A DNA stretch of 64,000 bases from Trujillonella humicola. GTDB lineage: Bacteria > Actinomycetota > Actinomycetes > Mycobacteriales > Geodermatophilaceae. The translations under genes and the position numbers were made by a program. The DNA is taken from the NCBI RefSeq assembly GCF_046233715.1, contig NZ_JBJNRJ010000004.1, positions 124,001-188,000 on the forward strand, given 5' to 3'. The notes below the pieces were generated by a model. That model did no database searches. It saw nothing but the letters and a program-made list of their open reading frames with translations, and was not told the DNA's origin. This document shows positions 1 to 8,078 of the stretch, one piece after another (within the stretch, counting starts at the first letter, position 1; the number at the start of each line of letters is the position of its first letter).

Positions 1-772
1 TGCGGTCCTCGGGCGACGTGTGGTGACGGGCGCCGTCCAGTTCGACCGCCAGCTTCACCTCGGGCCACGCCCGATCGAGTTTGATGTTGCCCTCCGGCAG
101 GGTCAATCGGTACTGGCCGATGCTCCTGGGCAGCGAACGATGTCGGAAGACACCGAGGACGCCGTGTGCCTCGAGTTCGCTCTGGCAGCCGTCCTCGATG
201 AGGTCGATGGTCTGCGCCAGAGCGCGGTGACCTCCGATGTTCGGTCGTTCTGCCAGCTCCGAGCGCAGGTCCCCGGGGACGACGAGGCCGCGCCGGGCGA
301 CGTCGAGCAGCAGTGGGCGTCGCTCCGCGACCTGGAGCAGGGGCCAGGAATCGACGAGGCTCCGGGGAAGGGCGGTGACGAGCAGACCCTTGCGGACGAC
401 GCACTGCGGCGCCTCGGGCTGGAAACGCAGCCGGCGGTGGACGACGACCCCGGCTGCCCCGGCGCGACGGATGGACTGGTCGACGGTCAGGCGCAGCGGT
501 CGCCGGAGCGCGAGGAGGCCCCACACCGCCAGAGCGGTCGTGTGGCTCAGGGCGGCGACAGGACCGGCGTGGCGGAGTGCGGCCCGGAGCAGGACGTCGT
601 CGGTCAGGGGCCTACCGGCCTGGGAGTAGACGTGCGGGAGGACGCGGGCGAGCGTGCGGCGGCCGACGTAGCCGTCGAGGACCGTCGTCGGCACTCGGGT
701 CAGCAGATCCTGCCGGGTCGCGAGCCCGCCCTGTCGATCGAGGACCTCGCGGATGACGTCGTCCCAACGCAT
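1..772 (-). CDS. DUF559 / AbiEi-antitoxin-like protein (C-terminus cut by window edge)
   Basis: This frame reads from an ATG at 772 down to the left edge without a stop (257 codons visible). The N-terminus (MRWDDVIREVLDRQGGLATR) resembles the winged-helix domain of type IV AbiEi-like antitoxins. The C-terminal part ends in VKLAVELDGARHHTSPEDR, the conserved core of the DUF559 (PD-(D/E)XK nuclease-like) domain, where the E-x-DG...H residues are expected. Such fusions are numerous single-copy accessory genes in actinobacteria. No cognate toxin gene is visible and the 3' end is missing, so a toxin-antitoxin role is not shown. The open plus-strand frame over the same region is an unrelated shadow. 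Confidence 0.8.
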   Translation of the reverse strand, partial: MRWDDVIREVLDRQGGLATRQDLLTRVPTTVLDGYVGRRTLARVLPHVYSQAGRPLTDDVLLRAALRHAGPVAALSHTTALAVWGLLALRRPLRLTVDQSIRRAGAAGVVVHRRLRFQPEAPQCVVRKGLLVTALPRSLVDSWPLLQVAERRPLLLDVARRGLVVPGDLRSELAERPNIGGHRALAQTIDLIEDGCQSELEAHGVLGVFRHRSLPRSIGQYRLTLPEGNIKLDRAWPEVKLAVELDGARHHTSPEDR

Positions 773-863
773 TCCGCGAGGGTGCAGGCAGTCGGCTCGC
801 CGTGGTCGCGAGGACCGAGGCCTGTGGACACAGCTCGCGGCGAGCGCCGGAGCCTCCGCGGTG

Positions 864-924
864 AGGCATAGGAAGCGTTACCCACGTCTCCAGCCCGGGG
901 ACGTGCGTTTAGCTTCCTATGCCT
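864..924. repeat. Intergenic inverted repeat, AGGCATAGGAAGC family, copy 1
   Basis: Arms of 13 bp (AGGCATAGGAAGC at 864-876 and its exact complement at 912-924) flank a second inner inverted repeat (CACGTC/GACGTG). It lies downstream of corA and upstream of the DUF559 gene, so it could end corA transcription. A second copy with the same arms lies at 36406-36470. Confidence 0.8.
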
Positions 925-950
925 AGGACCAGTGCACACTCGCGAAGCAG

Positions 951-2078
951 CTAGAGCCAGCCGTTGCGCTTGAAGCCGCGGTGCAGCAGCAGGCAGGCGC
1001 CGAGGATCACCATGAGCACCAGCGGGTAGCCGAACCGCCAGGTCAGCTCCGGCATGTGCTCGAAGTTCATCCCGTAGATGCCGGCGATCGCGGTGGGGAC
1101 GGCGACGATGCCCGCCCACGCCGAGATCTTGCGCATGTCCTCGTTGTCGACCATCGAGGTCCGGGCCAGTGACGCCTGCAGGATCGACGACAACAGCTCG
1201 TCGAGGCCGCTGACGGTGTCGCGGACCCGGATGGCGTGGTCGAGGACGTCGCGGAAGTAGGAGCGCATGACCTCCGGGACGACGTCGACCGGCCGCTCCG
1301 ACAGCTTCTGCAGGGGGACCTCCAGCGGAGCCACCGCCCGGCGCAGGGACATGAGCTCGCGCTTGAGCTGGTAGAGCCGGCCGATGTCGTCGGTGCGGTC
1401 GGGGCTGAAGACCGAGGCCTCCAGCTCGTCGACGTCGTCCTGCACCGCCTCGGCCACTTCGACGAACGTGTCCACGACCAGGTCGGCGACCGCGTACAGC
1501 ACCGCCGCCGGCCCCAGGAGCAGCAGCTCCCGCTGCTGCTCCAGCCGGCGGCGCAGCTCGGCCAGGTCGCCGTGCCGGCCGTGCCGCACGGTGATCACGT
1601 GGTGTGCCCCCAGGAACACCATCACCTCGCCGGTGTCCACGACCTCGCTGGTCGCGGTCAGCCGGTCGTGCTCCACGTACGTCGCGGTCTTGAGCACCAT
1701 GAACAGGTCGTCGTCGTAGCGCTCGAGCTTGGGTCGCTGGTGGGCGTAGACGGCGTCCTCCACCGCCAGCGGGTGCAGCCCGTAGCGCCCGGCGATCGAC
1801 TGCAGCTCGGCCTCGGTCGGCTCGAACAGCCCCAGCCACACGAAGCCGCCCTGCGCGACCGCGGCGTCCAGCTCCTCGCCGGGCTCGACCGGTGCCTGGC
1901 GCCGCCCGTCCACGTAGACGGCGCAGTCCCTCACCGCGTCCTGGCCCGGCGGCCGGTGCCTCGGCGGGCGCGGAGCGCCGGCCGGTCGCGGCCGGGCGGT
2001 GGGGACGTCGAGGTGCGGCGCGGGGGCGGACGGCGGTCCGTCGGTCGGTGCACCCGGGGACGGGTCGGTCGCGGTCAC
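951..2078 (-). CDS. corA: CorA family magnesium/cobalt transporter
   Basis: This 375-aa inner-membrane divalent-cation channel has a cytoplasmic N-terminal domain, a long helical region, then two C-terminal membrane helices. The signature YGMNF sits in the loop after the first helix, and the protein ends in a short basic tail (HRGFKRNGWL). The GTG at 2078 is chosen because TGGAGG lies 6 nt upstream. The frame stays open far upstream, but that part overlaps metG and tatD on the other strand. The N-terminal ~40 residues are Pro/Ala-rich and probably disordered. It is a monocistronic gene followed by an inverted repeat. Confidence 0.95.
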   Translation of the reverse strand: MTATDPSPGAPTDGPPSAPAPHLDVPTARPRPAGAPRPPRHRPPGQDAVRDCAVYVDGRRQAPVEPGEELDAAVAQGGFVWLGLFEPTEAELQSIAGRYGLHPLAVEDAVYAHQRPKLERYDDDLFMVLKTATYVEHDRLTATSEVVDTGEVMVFLGAHHVITVRHGRHGDLAELRRRLEQQRELLLLGPAAVLYAVADLVVDTFVEVAEAVQDDVDELEASVFSPDRTDDIGRLYQLKRELMSLRRAVAPLEVPLQKLSERPVDVVPEVMRSYFRDVLDHAIRVRDTVSGLDELLSSILQASLARTSMVDNEDMRKISAWAGIVAVPTAIAGIYGMNFEHMPELTWRFGYPLVLMVILGACLLLHRGFKRNGWL

Positions 2079-2157
2079 GCAACGCCTCCACGCTGGGTCG
2101 CGGGTCGGGGTGGTCAGCGTAGGCGTGCCGACGGCGGCGGTCGGCTGCCGCGCTGAC

Positions 2158-2167
2158 CCCTTCGGGT
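2158..2167. promoter_or_regulatory. CCCTTCGGGT motif between corA and membrane-protein gene
   Basis: The decamer CCCTTCGGGT also occurs in front of the wzz-kinase gene (34148) and the cytidylyltransferase gene (38746). It can form a small hairpin or act as a pseudo-palindromic operator. Function is unknown. Confidence 0.3.
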
Positions 2168-2252
2168 GAGGCAAGCCGCGCGCCCGTACAGCGGGGGAGC
2201 GCACGCGACGACCTGACCGGGGACCGACCGTCCCCGGCCAGAGAGCAGACCC

Positions 2253-2888
2253 GTGGCGAGCACCACCCTCGACGACCGCACCGGCGTGCGCCCCGCCGGC
2301 GGTGCGGCGGCCTCGCCGCACCGCCGTCCGCCGGCCGCGGTCCTGGCCGCGGCGGGGATCGCCCTGCTCGAGGCGGTCGCTGTCGTCGCCGCCGCGATCA
2401 CCGGGCTCGACGGGCTGCTGACCGCACCGGACCGGCCGCCGACGGCGGTGTCCGCGCTGCTGCTCGTGGCCCTGGCCGCGTGGGCGGTCTTCGGCGCGGG
2501 CGGCGGCCTGGTGCTCGCCGACGGTTCCGGTGCGCGGCTGCTCACCGTCGTCGCCTGCGCGGAGCTGGCCGTGCTGGCGGTGGTCCTCGTGCTCGGCCTG
2601 ACGACGACGACCGGTCCGGTCCTCGGCCTGCCGCTGGCGGCGCTGGCGCTCAGCGCGTTCGCGGTGCCGACCGGGAAGCTGCTGCTGGCGAGCGCGCCGT
2701 CCACCATGGCCTGGCTGGCCGCCGGTCCCCGGTCCCGGACGCGTCCCCCCGAGCTCACCGAGGACCAGCGCTCCCTGCGCCTGGCCACGGTCGCGGTGAT
2801 CGGGCTGGCGCTGGTCGCGGTGACGCTGCTGGACCCGGCCGGCACCGGCGCCGACGTCCCCGCTCCGGCCGCGACCGGCCGGCCCTGA
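2253..2888 (+). CDS. Hypothetical four-helix membrane protein
   Basis: A 211-aa protein with a polar N-terminus (about 30 residues) and about four to five hydrophobic segments, at roughly 30-52, 66-88, 95-118, 120-145 and near 175-192. The tail is short and polar. No family motif is recognised. It starts at GTG 2253 and ends 24 bp before metG on the same strand. MetG has its own -10 element, so co-transcription is not required. The competing minus-strand frame (2114-2929) has shadow-like Ser/Arg-rich composition. Confidence 0.7.
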   Translation: MASTTLDDRTGVRPAGGAAASPHRRPPAAVLAAAGIALLEAVAVVAAAITGLDGLLTAPDRPPTAVSALLLVALAAWAVFGAGGGLVLADGSGARLLTVVACAELAVLAVVLVLGLTTTTGPVLGLPLAALALSAFAVPTGKLLLASAPSTMAWLAAGPRSRTRPPELTEDQRSLRLATVAVIGLALVAVTLLDPAGTGADVPAPAATGRP

Positions 2889-2900
2889 GGGCGGGGCGCA

Positions 2901-2906
2901 TAGTCT
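2901..2906 (+). promoter_or_regulatory. -10 element of leaderless metG promoter
   Basis: TAGTCT ends 6 nt before the GTG at 2913, which would place the transcription start on the start codon. There is no Shine-Dalgarno sequence in the short gap. Confidence 0.5.
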
Positions 2907-2912
2907 CGTGCC

Positions 2913-4712
2913 GTGAGTGATCGGCACATCCTGACCGCCGTGGCCTGGCCCTACGCCAACGGCCCGCGGCACATCGGCCACGTCTCCGGCTTCGGCGTCC
3001 CCTCCGACGTCTTCAGCCGCTACCACCGGATGGTGGGGGACCGGGTGCTGATGGTCAGCGGGACCGACGAGCACGGCACGCCGATCACCGTGGCCGCCGA
3101 CGCCGAGGGCGTCACGCCGCGCGAGATCGCCGACCGCAACAACCGGATCATCACCGGCGACCTGCAGTCGCTGGGGCTGAGCTACGACCTGTTCACCCGG
3201 ACGACGACGGCCAACCACGCGCAGGTCAGCCAGGAGATCTTCCTCGGGCTGCTGAGGAACGGCTACGTCTTCCCGCAGACGACGCTGGGCGCGATCAGCC
3301 CCTCCACCGGCCGCACGCTGCCCGACCGCTACATCGAGGGCACCTGCCCCATCTGCGGCTACGACGGCGCCCGCGGCGACCAGTGCGACAACTGCGGCAA
3401 CCAGCTCGACCCCACCGATCTCGTCAACCCGGTGAGCCGGATCAACGGCGAGACCCCGCGGTTCGTCGAGAGCGAGCACTACTTCCTCGACCTGCCGGCG
3501 TTCACCCGGGCGCTGGGCGACTGGCTGGACAGCCGCAAGAGCTGGCGGCCCAACGTGCTGAACTTCAGCAAGAACCTGCTCGCCGACCTCAAGCCGCGCA
3601 GCTACACCCGCGACATCGACTGGGGCGTGCCCGTGCCCCTCGACGGCTGGCGCGACCGCAACGACAAGCGGATCTACGTGTGGTTCGACGCCGTCGTCGG
3701 CTACCTGTCGGCGTCGATCGAGTGGGCCCGCCGGTCCGGGGACCCGGACGCCTGGCGGCAGTGGTGGCAGACGCCGGACTCCGACGCCTACTACTTCATG
3801 GGCAAGGACAACATCGTCTTCCACGCCGAGATCTGGCCGGCCCAGCTGCTCGGCTACAACGGCGAGGGCGACCGGGGCGGCACCCCCGGCTCGCTGGGCC
3901 GGCTCAACCTGCCCACCGAGGTGGTGTCCAGCGAGTTCCTGACCATGGAGGGGCGCAAGTTCTCCTCCTCGCGCCAGGTGGTCATCTACGTGCGCGACTT
4001 CCTCGCCCGCTACGACGCCGACGCGCTGCGCTACTTCATCGCCGCCGCCGGCCCGGAGAGCCAGGACACCGACTTCACCTGGGCGGAGTTCCGCCGCCGC
4101 AACAACGACGAGCTGGTCGCCGGCTGGGGCAACCTGGTCAACCGGTCGGTGTCGATGGCGGCCAAGAACGTCGGCGCGGTGCCCACCCCCGGCGACCTCA
4201 CCGACGCCGACCGCGCGCTGCTGGGGACGACGTCGGGCGCCTTCGGTCCCATCGGCGACCTGCTGGCCCGCAACCGGCAGAAGGCCGCCGCGGCCGAGGC
4301 GATGCGGGTCGTCGGCGAGGCGAACAAGTACCTGTCGGACCAGGCGCCGTGGAAGCTCAAGGAGGACCCGGCCCGCCGGGACACCGTCCTGCACACCGCG
4401 CTGCAGGCGATCAGCGACTGCAACGCGCTGCTCACCCCGTTCCTCCCGCACTCCGCGCAGAAGATCCACGAGCTGCTCGGCGGCACCGGCGTCTGGTCGC
4501 CGGCGCCGCGGATCGAGGAGGTCACCGACCTCGACGACGGCTCGCCCTACCCGGTCATCACCGGCGACTACGACTCCGCGCAGGCGGTCTGGGCCTCCCG
4601 GCCGCTGCAGCCGGGCACGCCGCTGGCCCCGCCGACGCCGGTGTTCACCAAGCTCGACGAGTCGATCGTGGAGGAGGAGCTGGCGCGCCTGGAGCAGGGC
4701 GGCGGCTCGTGA
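2913..4712 (+). CDS. metG: Methionyl-tRNA synthetase
   Basis: A 599-aa cytoplasmic class I aminoacyl-tRNA synthetase that charges tRNA-Met. The nucleotide-binding HIGH motif is exact (GPRHIGHVSG, residues ~18-27). The KMSKS loop reads KFSSS near residue 350 (EGRKFSSSRQ). A zinc knuckle is present as CPICGYDG...CDNCG (~145-165). The C-terminal anticodon-binding helical domain is complete and there is no C-terminal tRNA-binding extension. GTG 2913 is chosen because of the leaderless-type -10 box. It heads the conserved metG-tatD-rpfB-ksgA-ispE order. Confidence 0.97.
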   Translation: MSDRHILTAVAWPYANGPRHIGHVSGFGVPSDVFSRYHRMVGDRVLMVSGTDEHGTPITVAADAEGVTPREIADRNNRIITGDLQSLGLSYDLFTRTTTANHAQVSQEIFLGLLRNGYVFPQTTLGAISPSTGRTLPDRYIEGTCPICGYDGARGDQCDNCGNQLDPTDLVNPVSRINGETPRFVESEHYFLDLPAFTRALGDWLDSRKSWRPNVLNFSKNLLADLKPRSYTRDIDWGVPVPLDGWRDRNDKRIYVWFDAVVGYLSASIEWARRSGDPDAWRQWWQTPDSDAYYFMGKDNIVFHAEIWPAQLLGYNGEGDRGGTPGSLGRLNLPTEVVSSEFLTMEGRKFSSSRQVVIYVRDFLARYDADALRYFIAAAGPESQDTDFTWAEFRRRNNDELVAGWGNLVNRSVSMAAKNVGAVPTPGDLTDADRALLGTTSGAFGPIGDLLARNRQKAAAAEAMRVVGEANKYLSDQAPWKLKEDPARRDTVLHTALQAISDCNALLTPFLPHSAQKIHELLGGTGVWSPAPRIEEVTDLDDGSPYPVITGDYDSAQAVWASRPLQPGTPLAPPTPVFTKLDESIVEEELARLEQGGGS

Positions 4713-4736
4713 CCGCCGAAGTGGCCACTTCGGCGG
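4713..4736. repeat. Perfect 24-bp palindrome after metG
   Basis: CCGCCGAAGTGG followed directly by its complement starts at the base after the metG stop. There is no loop and no T-run, so it may be a weak terminator, a protein-binding site or a dispersed palindrome. Confidence 0.6.
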
Positions 4737-4785
4737 GGTACCGCCCCGCGGCGGCGGCGGTCGCCGCGGCGGGGCGAGGCGGGTC

Positions 4786-5652
4786 GTGAGCCGGTCGGCC
4801 TCGTCCCGGGCGAACCGGCGCGGGGAGCTGCCGCCCGATCCCGAGCCGCTCCCGGCGCCGGCCGTCGACAGCCACACCCACCTCGACATCACGCTCGGCG
4901 ACTTCACGCGGACGCCGGACCCGGCCGAGGTCGACGCGCAGGTGGCCGCCGCGGTGGCCGTGGGGGTGCCGCGGCTGGTGCAGGTCGGCGTCGACGTCCC
5001 GTCCTCGCGGTGGTCGGCGGAGCTCGCGGCCCGGAACCCGCACGTGCTGGCGGCGGTCGCCGTCCACCCCAACGAGGCCGGCGCCGCCGACGACGACGCC
5101 CTCGCCGAGATCGACCGGCTGGCGGCGCTGCCGCGGGTGCGGGCGGTGGGGGAGACCGGGCTCGACCGGTTCCGCACCGGGCCGGAGGGATGGGCGGCCC
5201 AGGAGGCGTCGTTCCGGGCGCACGTCCGGATCGCGAAGGAGCACGGGAAGGCGCTGGTCATCCACGACCGGGACGCCCACGAGGAGATCCTGCGGGTGCT
5301 CGACGACGAGGGCGCCCCGGAGCACACGGTCTTCCACTGCTTCTCCGGCGACGCCGCCTTCGCCCGTGCCTGCGTCGACCGCGGGCACGTCCTCTCTTTC
5401 GCCGGCACGCTGACCTTCGCCAGCTCGCCGCACCTGCGCGAGGCGGCCGCGCTCACGCCGCTGGACCAGCTGCTCGTCGAGACCGACGCCCCGTTCCTCA
5501 CCCCCGCCCCCTACCGCGGCCGGCCCAACGCCTCCCGGCTGGTGCCGCACACGGTCCGTGCCCTGAGCGAGGTCACCGGGGTCGGGGTCGAGGACCTGTG
5601 CGGGGCCCTGACCGCCACCGCCGAGCGCGTCTTCGGCCCCTGGGAGGCCTGA
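4786..5652 (+). CDS. tatD: TatD family metal-dependent hydrolase / DNase
   Basis: A 288-aa TIM-barrel amidohydrolase-type protein. Metal ligands are visible: HTHLD (first strand, residues ~32-36), GETGLD with the bridging Glu, a His in VIHDRD, FHCFSG, and ETDAPFLTP. RGRPNAS is the typical C-terminal family signature. TatD proteins are Mg-dependent 3'-5' nucleases or phosphodiesterases; the exact substrate here is unknown. It starts at GTG 4786, 73 bp after metG, and sits in its usual place between metG and rpfB. Confidence 0.93.
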   Translation: MSRSASSRANRRGELPPDPEPLPAPAVDSHTHLDITLGDFTRTPDPAEVDAQVAAAVAVGVPRLVQVGVDVPSSRWSAELAARNPHVLAAVAVHPNEAGAADDDALAEIDRLAALPRVRAVGETGLDRFRTGPEGWAAQEASFRAHVRIAKEHGKALVIHDRDAHEEILRVLDDEGAPEHTVFHCFSGDAAFARACVDRGHVLSFAGTLTFASSPHLREAAALTPLDQLLVETDAPFLTPAPYRGRPNASRLVPHTVRALSEVTGVGVEDLCGALTATAERVFGPWEA

Positions 5653-5746
5653 GGAGCGGTCCGCGGCCGGACGGCGGGGCGGTGGTCGTGACCGGAGCGT
5701 GATGCTGCGCCACCCCGTCGGCTGCGAGGCGGGGCACACTGGTGGC

Positions 5747-6586
5747 GTGGGTCGCCTCATCGCCGTCGTGCTCTTCATCGCCGTGCTGGTGCCTGGTGTC
5801 CTGCTGGCGCGGGGCTGGGCGCTCGCGGCCGGACGGCGCGCGGTCGCGTCGGCGTCCATCGAGTTCACCTCGCCGACCGACGAGGCCCGCCGGACGCTGC
5901 AGCGGCAGGCCGTGCACGGTCGCCGGGTCCGCCGCCTGGGTCTGCTGCTCGGCCTGGTCGCCGTCGGGGGCAGCATCGTCGTGTTCGCGGAGGCCTCGGT
6001 CTTCCTGTGGGCGCCGGCCGTGGCCGTCGGGCTGCTGCTGGGCGTGGTCCTGGCCGAGGCCACCCGGCCGCGGCCCCGCTGGCAGCTCACCAGCCCCGCC
6101 CGCCGGCCCCGGCGCAGCGAGCAGATCTCCCTGTGGCTGCTGTGGACGATGCGTGCCGTCGTGGTGGCCGAGCTGGCGCTGACCGCCGTCCTGTGGCAGC
6201 GCGACGAGGTCCCCGACCGCGTCGCCTGGCTGGCCCTGGGCATCCCCGTCGCCGCGTGGCTGCTCGCCGAGCTGGCGCTGCTGCGCTCGCTGGTGCGGCC
6301 ACTGCCGGCCGATGGCGCCGACGTCCCGGTGGACGAGGCGCTGCGCACCTGGACGGCGCACCTGGTCAGCGCCGCGGTGAGCGTGCTCGCCCTGCTGCCG
6401 CTCGGTGCGCACCTGCTCGTCGCCGGGGTGCGGCTGGGCGACCGGGTGACCGACGGGTTCGACCTCGTGCCCGTCGCCCTGGTCGCCGGAGGTTTCTCGG
6501 CGCTGGCCGCGGGCCTGGCGGTCGCGGTCTTCCTGGTGACCTGGTTGCGGCCGCTGCAGCTGTCCGAGCGGGCGCTGGCCGGCTGA
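5747..6586 (+). CDS. Hypothetical polytopic membrane protein
   Basis: A 279-aa protein with about seven hydrophobic segments (near 3-25, 60-80, 84-103, 130-152, 160-185, 215-238 and 248-270). It has a basic loop with LQRQAVHGRRVRRLG and no recognised domain. GTG 5747 is preferred over an upstream ATG (5699) because CACACT at 5735-5740 lies 6 nt before it, like other leaderless starts here. It separates tatD from rpfB, where many actinobacteria have no gene. Confidence 0.65.
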   Translation: MGRLIAVVLFIAVLVPGVLLARGWALAAGRRAVASASIEFTSPTDEARRTLQRQAVHGRRVRRLGLLLGLVAVGGSIVVFAEASVFLWAPAVAVGLLLGVVLAEATRPRPRWQLTSPARRPRRSEQISLWLLWTMRAVVVAELALTAVLWQRDEVPDRVAWLALGIPVAAWLLAELALLRSLVRPLPADGADVPVDEALRTWTAHLVSAAVSVLALLPLGAHLLVAGVRLGDRVTDGFDLVPVALVAGGFSALAAGLAVAVFLVTWLRPLQLSERALAG

Positions 6587-6959
6587 CCGGCGGCTGCCGA
6601 TCGGCAGTCGTGCCCGCTCCCAGGCGGGCCCACACCGTGACGTCGCTCACCTCCCGCGTCACATCTGCACCAGCCGCACCGAGCGGCTCACCAGGCACTT
6701 CACCCCCAGCGGGGGTCGGCGTGCCGACGAGTCGACCTGTCGTCCCCCTGGAACACTTCCGCACGCACCGTTGCCACCCGTACCACGCCCGTTATCGTGT
6801 CGTGACCAGCCGGGGTGGGGACCGCCCCGGGCGGGGTCGACCGGAGCCAGAGATGGCGCCGGTGGGCCCGCCCGGAGCGGAGCCGCCCGGCGGGCCGCCA
6901 GCCGGCGGCACGCCGGCGTGGCCGCCTCCTGCCCGGTCCCGTGACCCCGTGGAAGTGTC
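6587..6959. other. Intergenic region with rpfB promoter and GC-rich leader
   Basis: This 373-bp stretch has no convincing gene. A small inverted repeat (CCCCCAGCGGGGG) lies near 6705-6717. A promoter-like pair at 6771-6798 is followed by a leader of about 155 nt that is very GC-rich and can fold (GGGTGGGGACCGCCCC and CGCCCGG/CCGGGCG-type segments). I could not match it to a known riboswitch class. Confidence 0.5.
6771..6798 (+). promoter_or_regulatory. Candidate rpfB promoter (-35 TTGCCA, -10 TATCGT)
   Basis: TTGCCA at 6771-6776 and TATCGT at 6793-6798 are separated by 16 bp. This is one of the best housekeeping-sigma-like pairs in the window. The distance to the rpfB start implies a long 5' leader. 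Confidence 0.5.
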
Positions 6960-8078
6960 GTGCCTCGACCCCTGAAGTTCTCCCTCTTCGCCCTGGTCCT
7001 GCTCGGGCTCGTCGGCGGCTCCGTGGCGTTCTACGTCGCGCAGAAGTCGCTGACGCTCACCGTCGACGGCCGGGCCCAGGAGGTGCGCACCTACGCCGAC
7101 ACCGTCGCCGAGGTGCTCGAGGAAGAGGGGCTCGAGCCGCAGGCGCACGACGTCGTCCTGCCCGAGCCCGGGGCGTCGGTCGCCGACGGTGACACGGTCG
7201 TCCTGAACCGGGCCCGTCCGCTGCAGCTGACCGTCGACGGGCGCACCAGCGAGGTCTACGTCACCGCGCTGTCGGTGGACGAGGCGCTCGACCAGCTCGG
7301 CTACCGGGCCGACGGCCTGGTCCTCTCGGCCAGCCGCAGCGAGCGCCTCCCGCTGCGCGGCATGGCCCTGGAGATCACGACGCCCAAGGACGTCACGCTC
7401 GTGGCCGACGGCCAGCAGCGCGTGGTGACGACGACGGCGGCGACCGTGGGAGACCTGCTCGGCGAGCAGGGCCTCACCCTCGGGCCGGCCGACCGGCTGA
7501 ACATGTACCCGACCCAGCCGCTGCTCCCGATGATGCGGCTGCAGGTCTTCCGGGTGCAGATCACCGAGGTCGTCGAGACCACGCCGATCCCCTACCGGAC
7601 CGTCGAGACCGCGAACCCCCAGGCGCTCGAGGGGAACGACACCGTCACCCAGGAGGGCGTCGAGGGCCAGCAGGCCACCACGTGGCGGGTCACCGTCGTC
7701 GACGGCGTGGAGACCGGTCGCGAGCAGGTGGCCACCACCGTCGCCGTCGCCCCGGTCGACGAGCTGGTCAGCGTGGGCACCAAGGCCCCGCCGCCCCCGC
7801 CGGCGCCGGCGGCGTCCAGCGGGAACCGGCCCTCGGCCGACGGCCTGAACTGGGCCGCGCTGGCGGCGTGCGAGTCCGGTGGGCGACCCAACGCGGTGAG
7901 CTCCACCGGTCGCTACCGCGGCATGTACCAGTTCTCGCAGTCCACCTGGAACTCCGTCGGCGGGAGCGGTGACCCGGCGGCCGCCTCCGCCGACGAGCAG
8001 ACCTACCGCGCGCAGCTGCTCTACCAGCGCTCCGGTGCCGGCCAGTGGCCGCACTGCGGCTCGCGGCTGTTCGGCTGA
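6960..8078 (+). CDS. rpfB: Resuscitation-promoting factor RpfB (DUF348 x3, G5, Rpf lytic domain)
   Basis: A 372-aa secreted or membrane-anchored muralytic enzyme that remodels peptidoglycan and promotes growth resumption. A signal anchor (SLFALVLLGLVGGSVAFYVA) is followed by three DUF348 repeats beginning LTVDG (~30), LTVDG (~88) and LVADG (~147). Then come a G5 domain (~210-275), a Pro/Ala linker, and a C-terminal Rpf domain with the catalytic Glu in ACESGG and a conserved Cys in WPHCG. GTG 6960 has GGAAG 4 nt upstream. The 3' end overlaps the probable ksgA start, so rpfB, ksgA and ispE look like an operon, as in mycobacteria. Confidence 0.95.
   Translation: MPRPLKFSLFALVLLGLVGGSVAFYVAQKSLTLTVDGRAQEVRTYADTVAEVLEEEGLEPQAHDVVLPEPGASVADGDTVVLNRARPLQLTVDGRTSEVYVTALSVDEALDQLGYRADGLVLSASRSERLPLRGMALEITTPKDVTLVADGQQRVVTTTAATVGDLLGEQGLTLGPADRLNMYPTQPLLPMMRLQVFRVQITEVVETTPIPYRTVETANPQALEGNDTVTQEGVEGQQATTWRVTVVDGVETGREQVATTVAVAPVDELVSVGTKAPPPPPAPAASSGNRPSADGLNWAALAACESGGRPNAVSSTGRYRGMYQFSQSTWNSVGGSGDPAAASADEQTYRAQLLYQRSGAGQWPHCGSRLFG

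Noticed and set aside
20..871. 283-codon plus-strand open frame at the left edge
   Set aside because: The minus strand encodes a clear AbiEi-like/DUF559 protein; the plus frame has no family features.
951..5501. 1516-codon minus-strand open frame spanning corA and metG/tatD
   Set aside because: Only the last 375 codons are CorA. The rest is antisense to metG and tatD, which have clear family motifs; it stays open because of the high GC content.
6799..6959. c-di-AMP (ydaO-type) riboswitch in front of rpfB
   Set aside because: I could not find the conserved sequence blocks by eye; a covariance search would be decisive.
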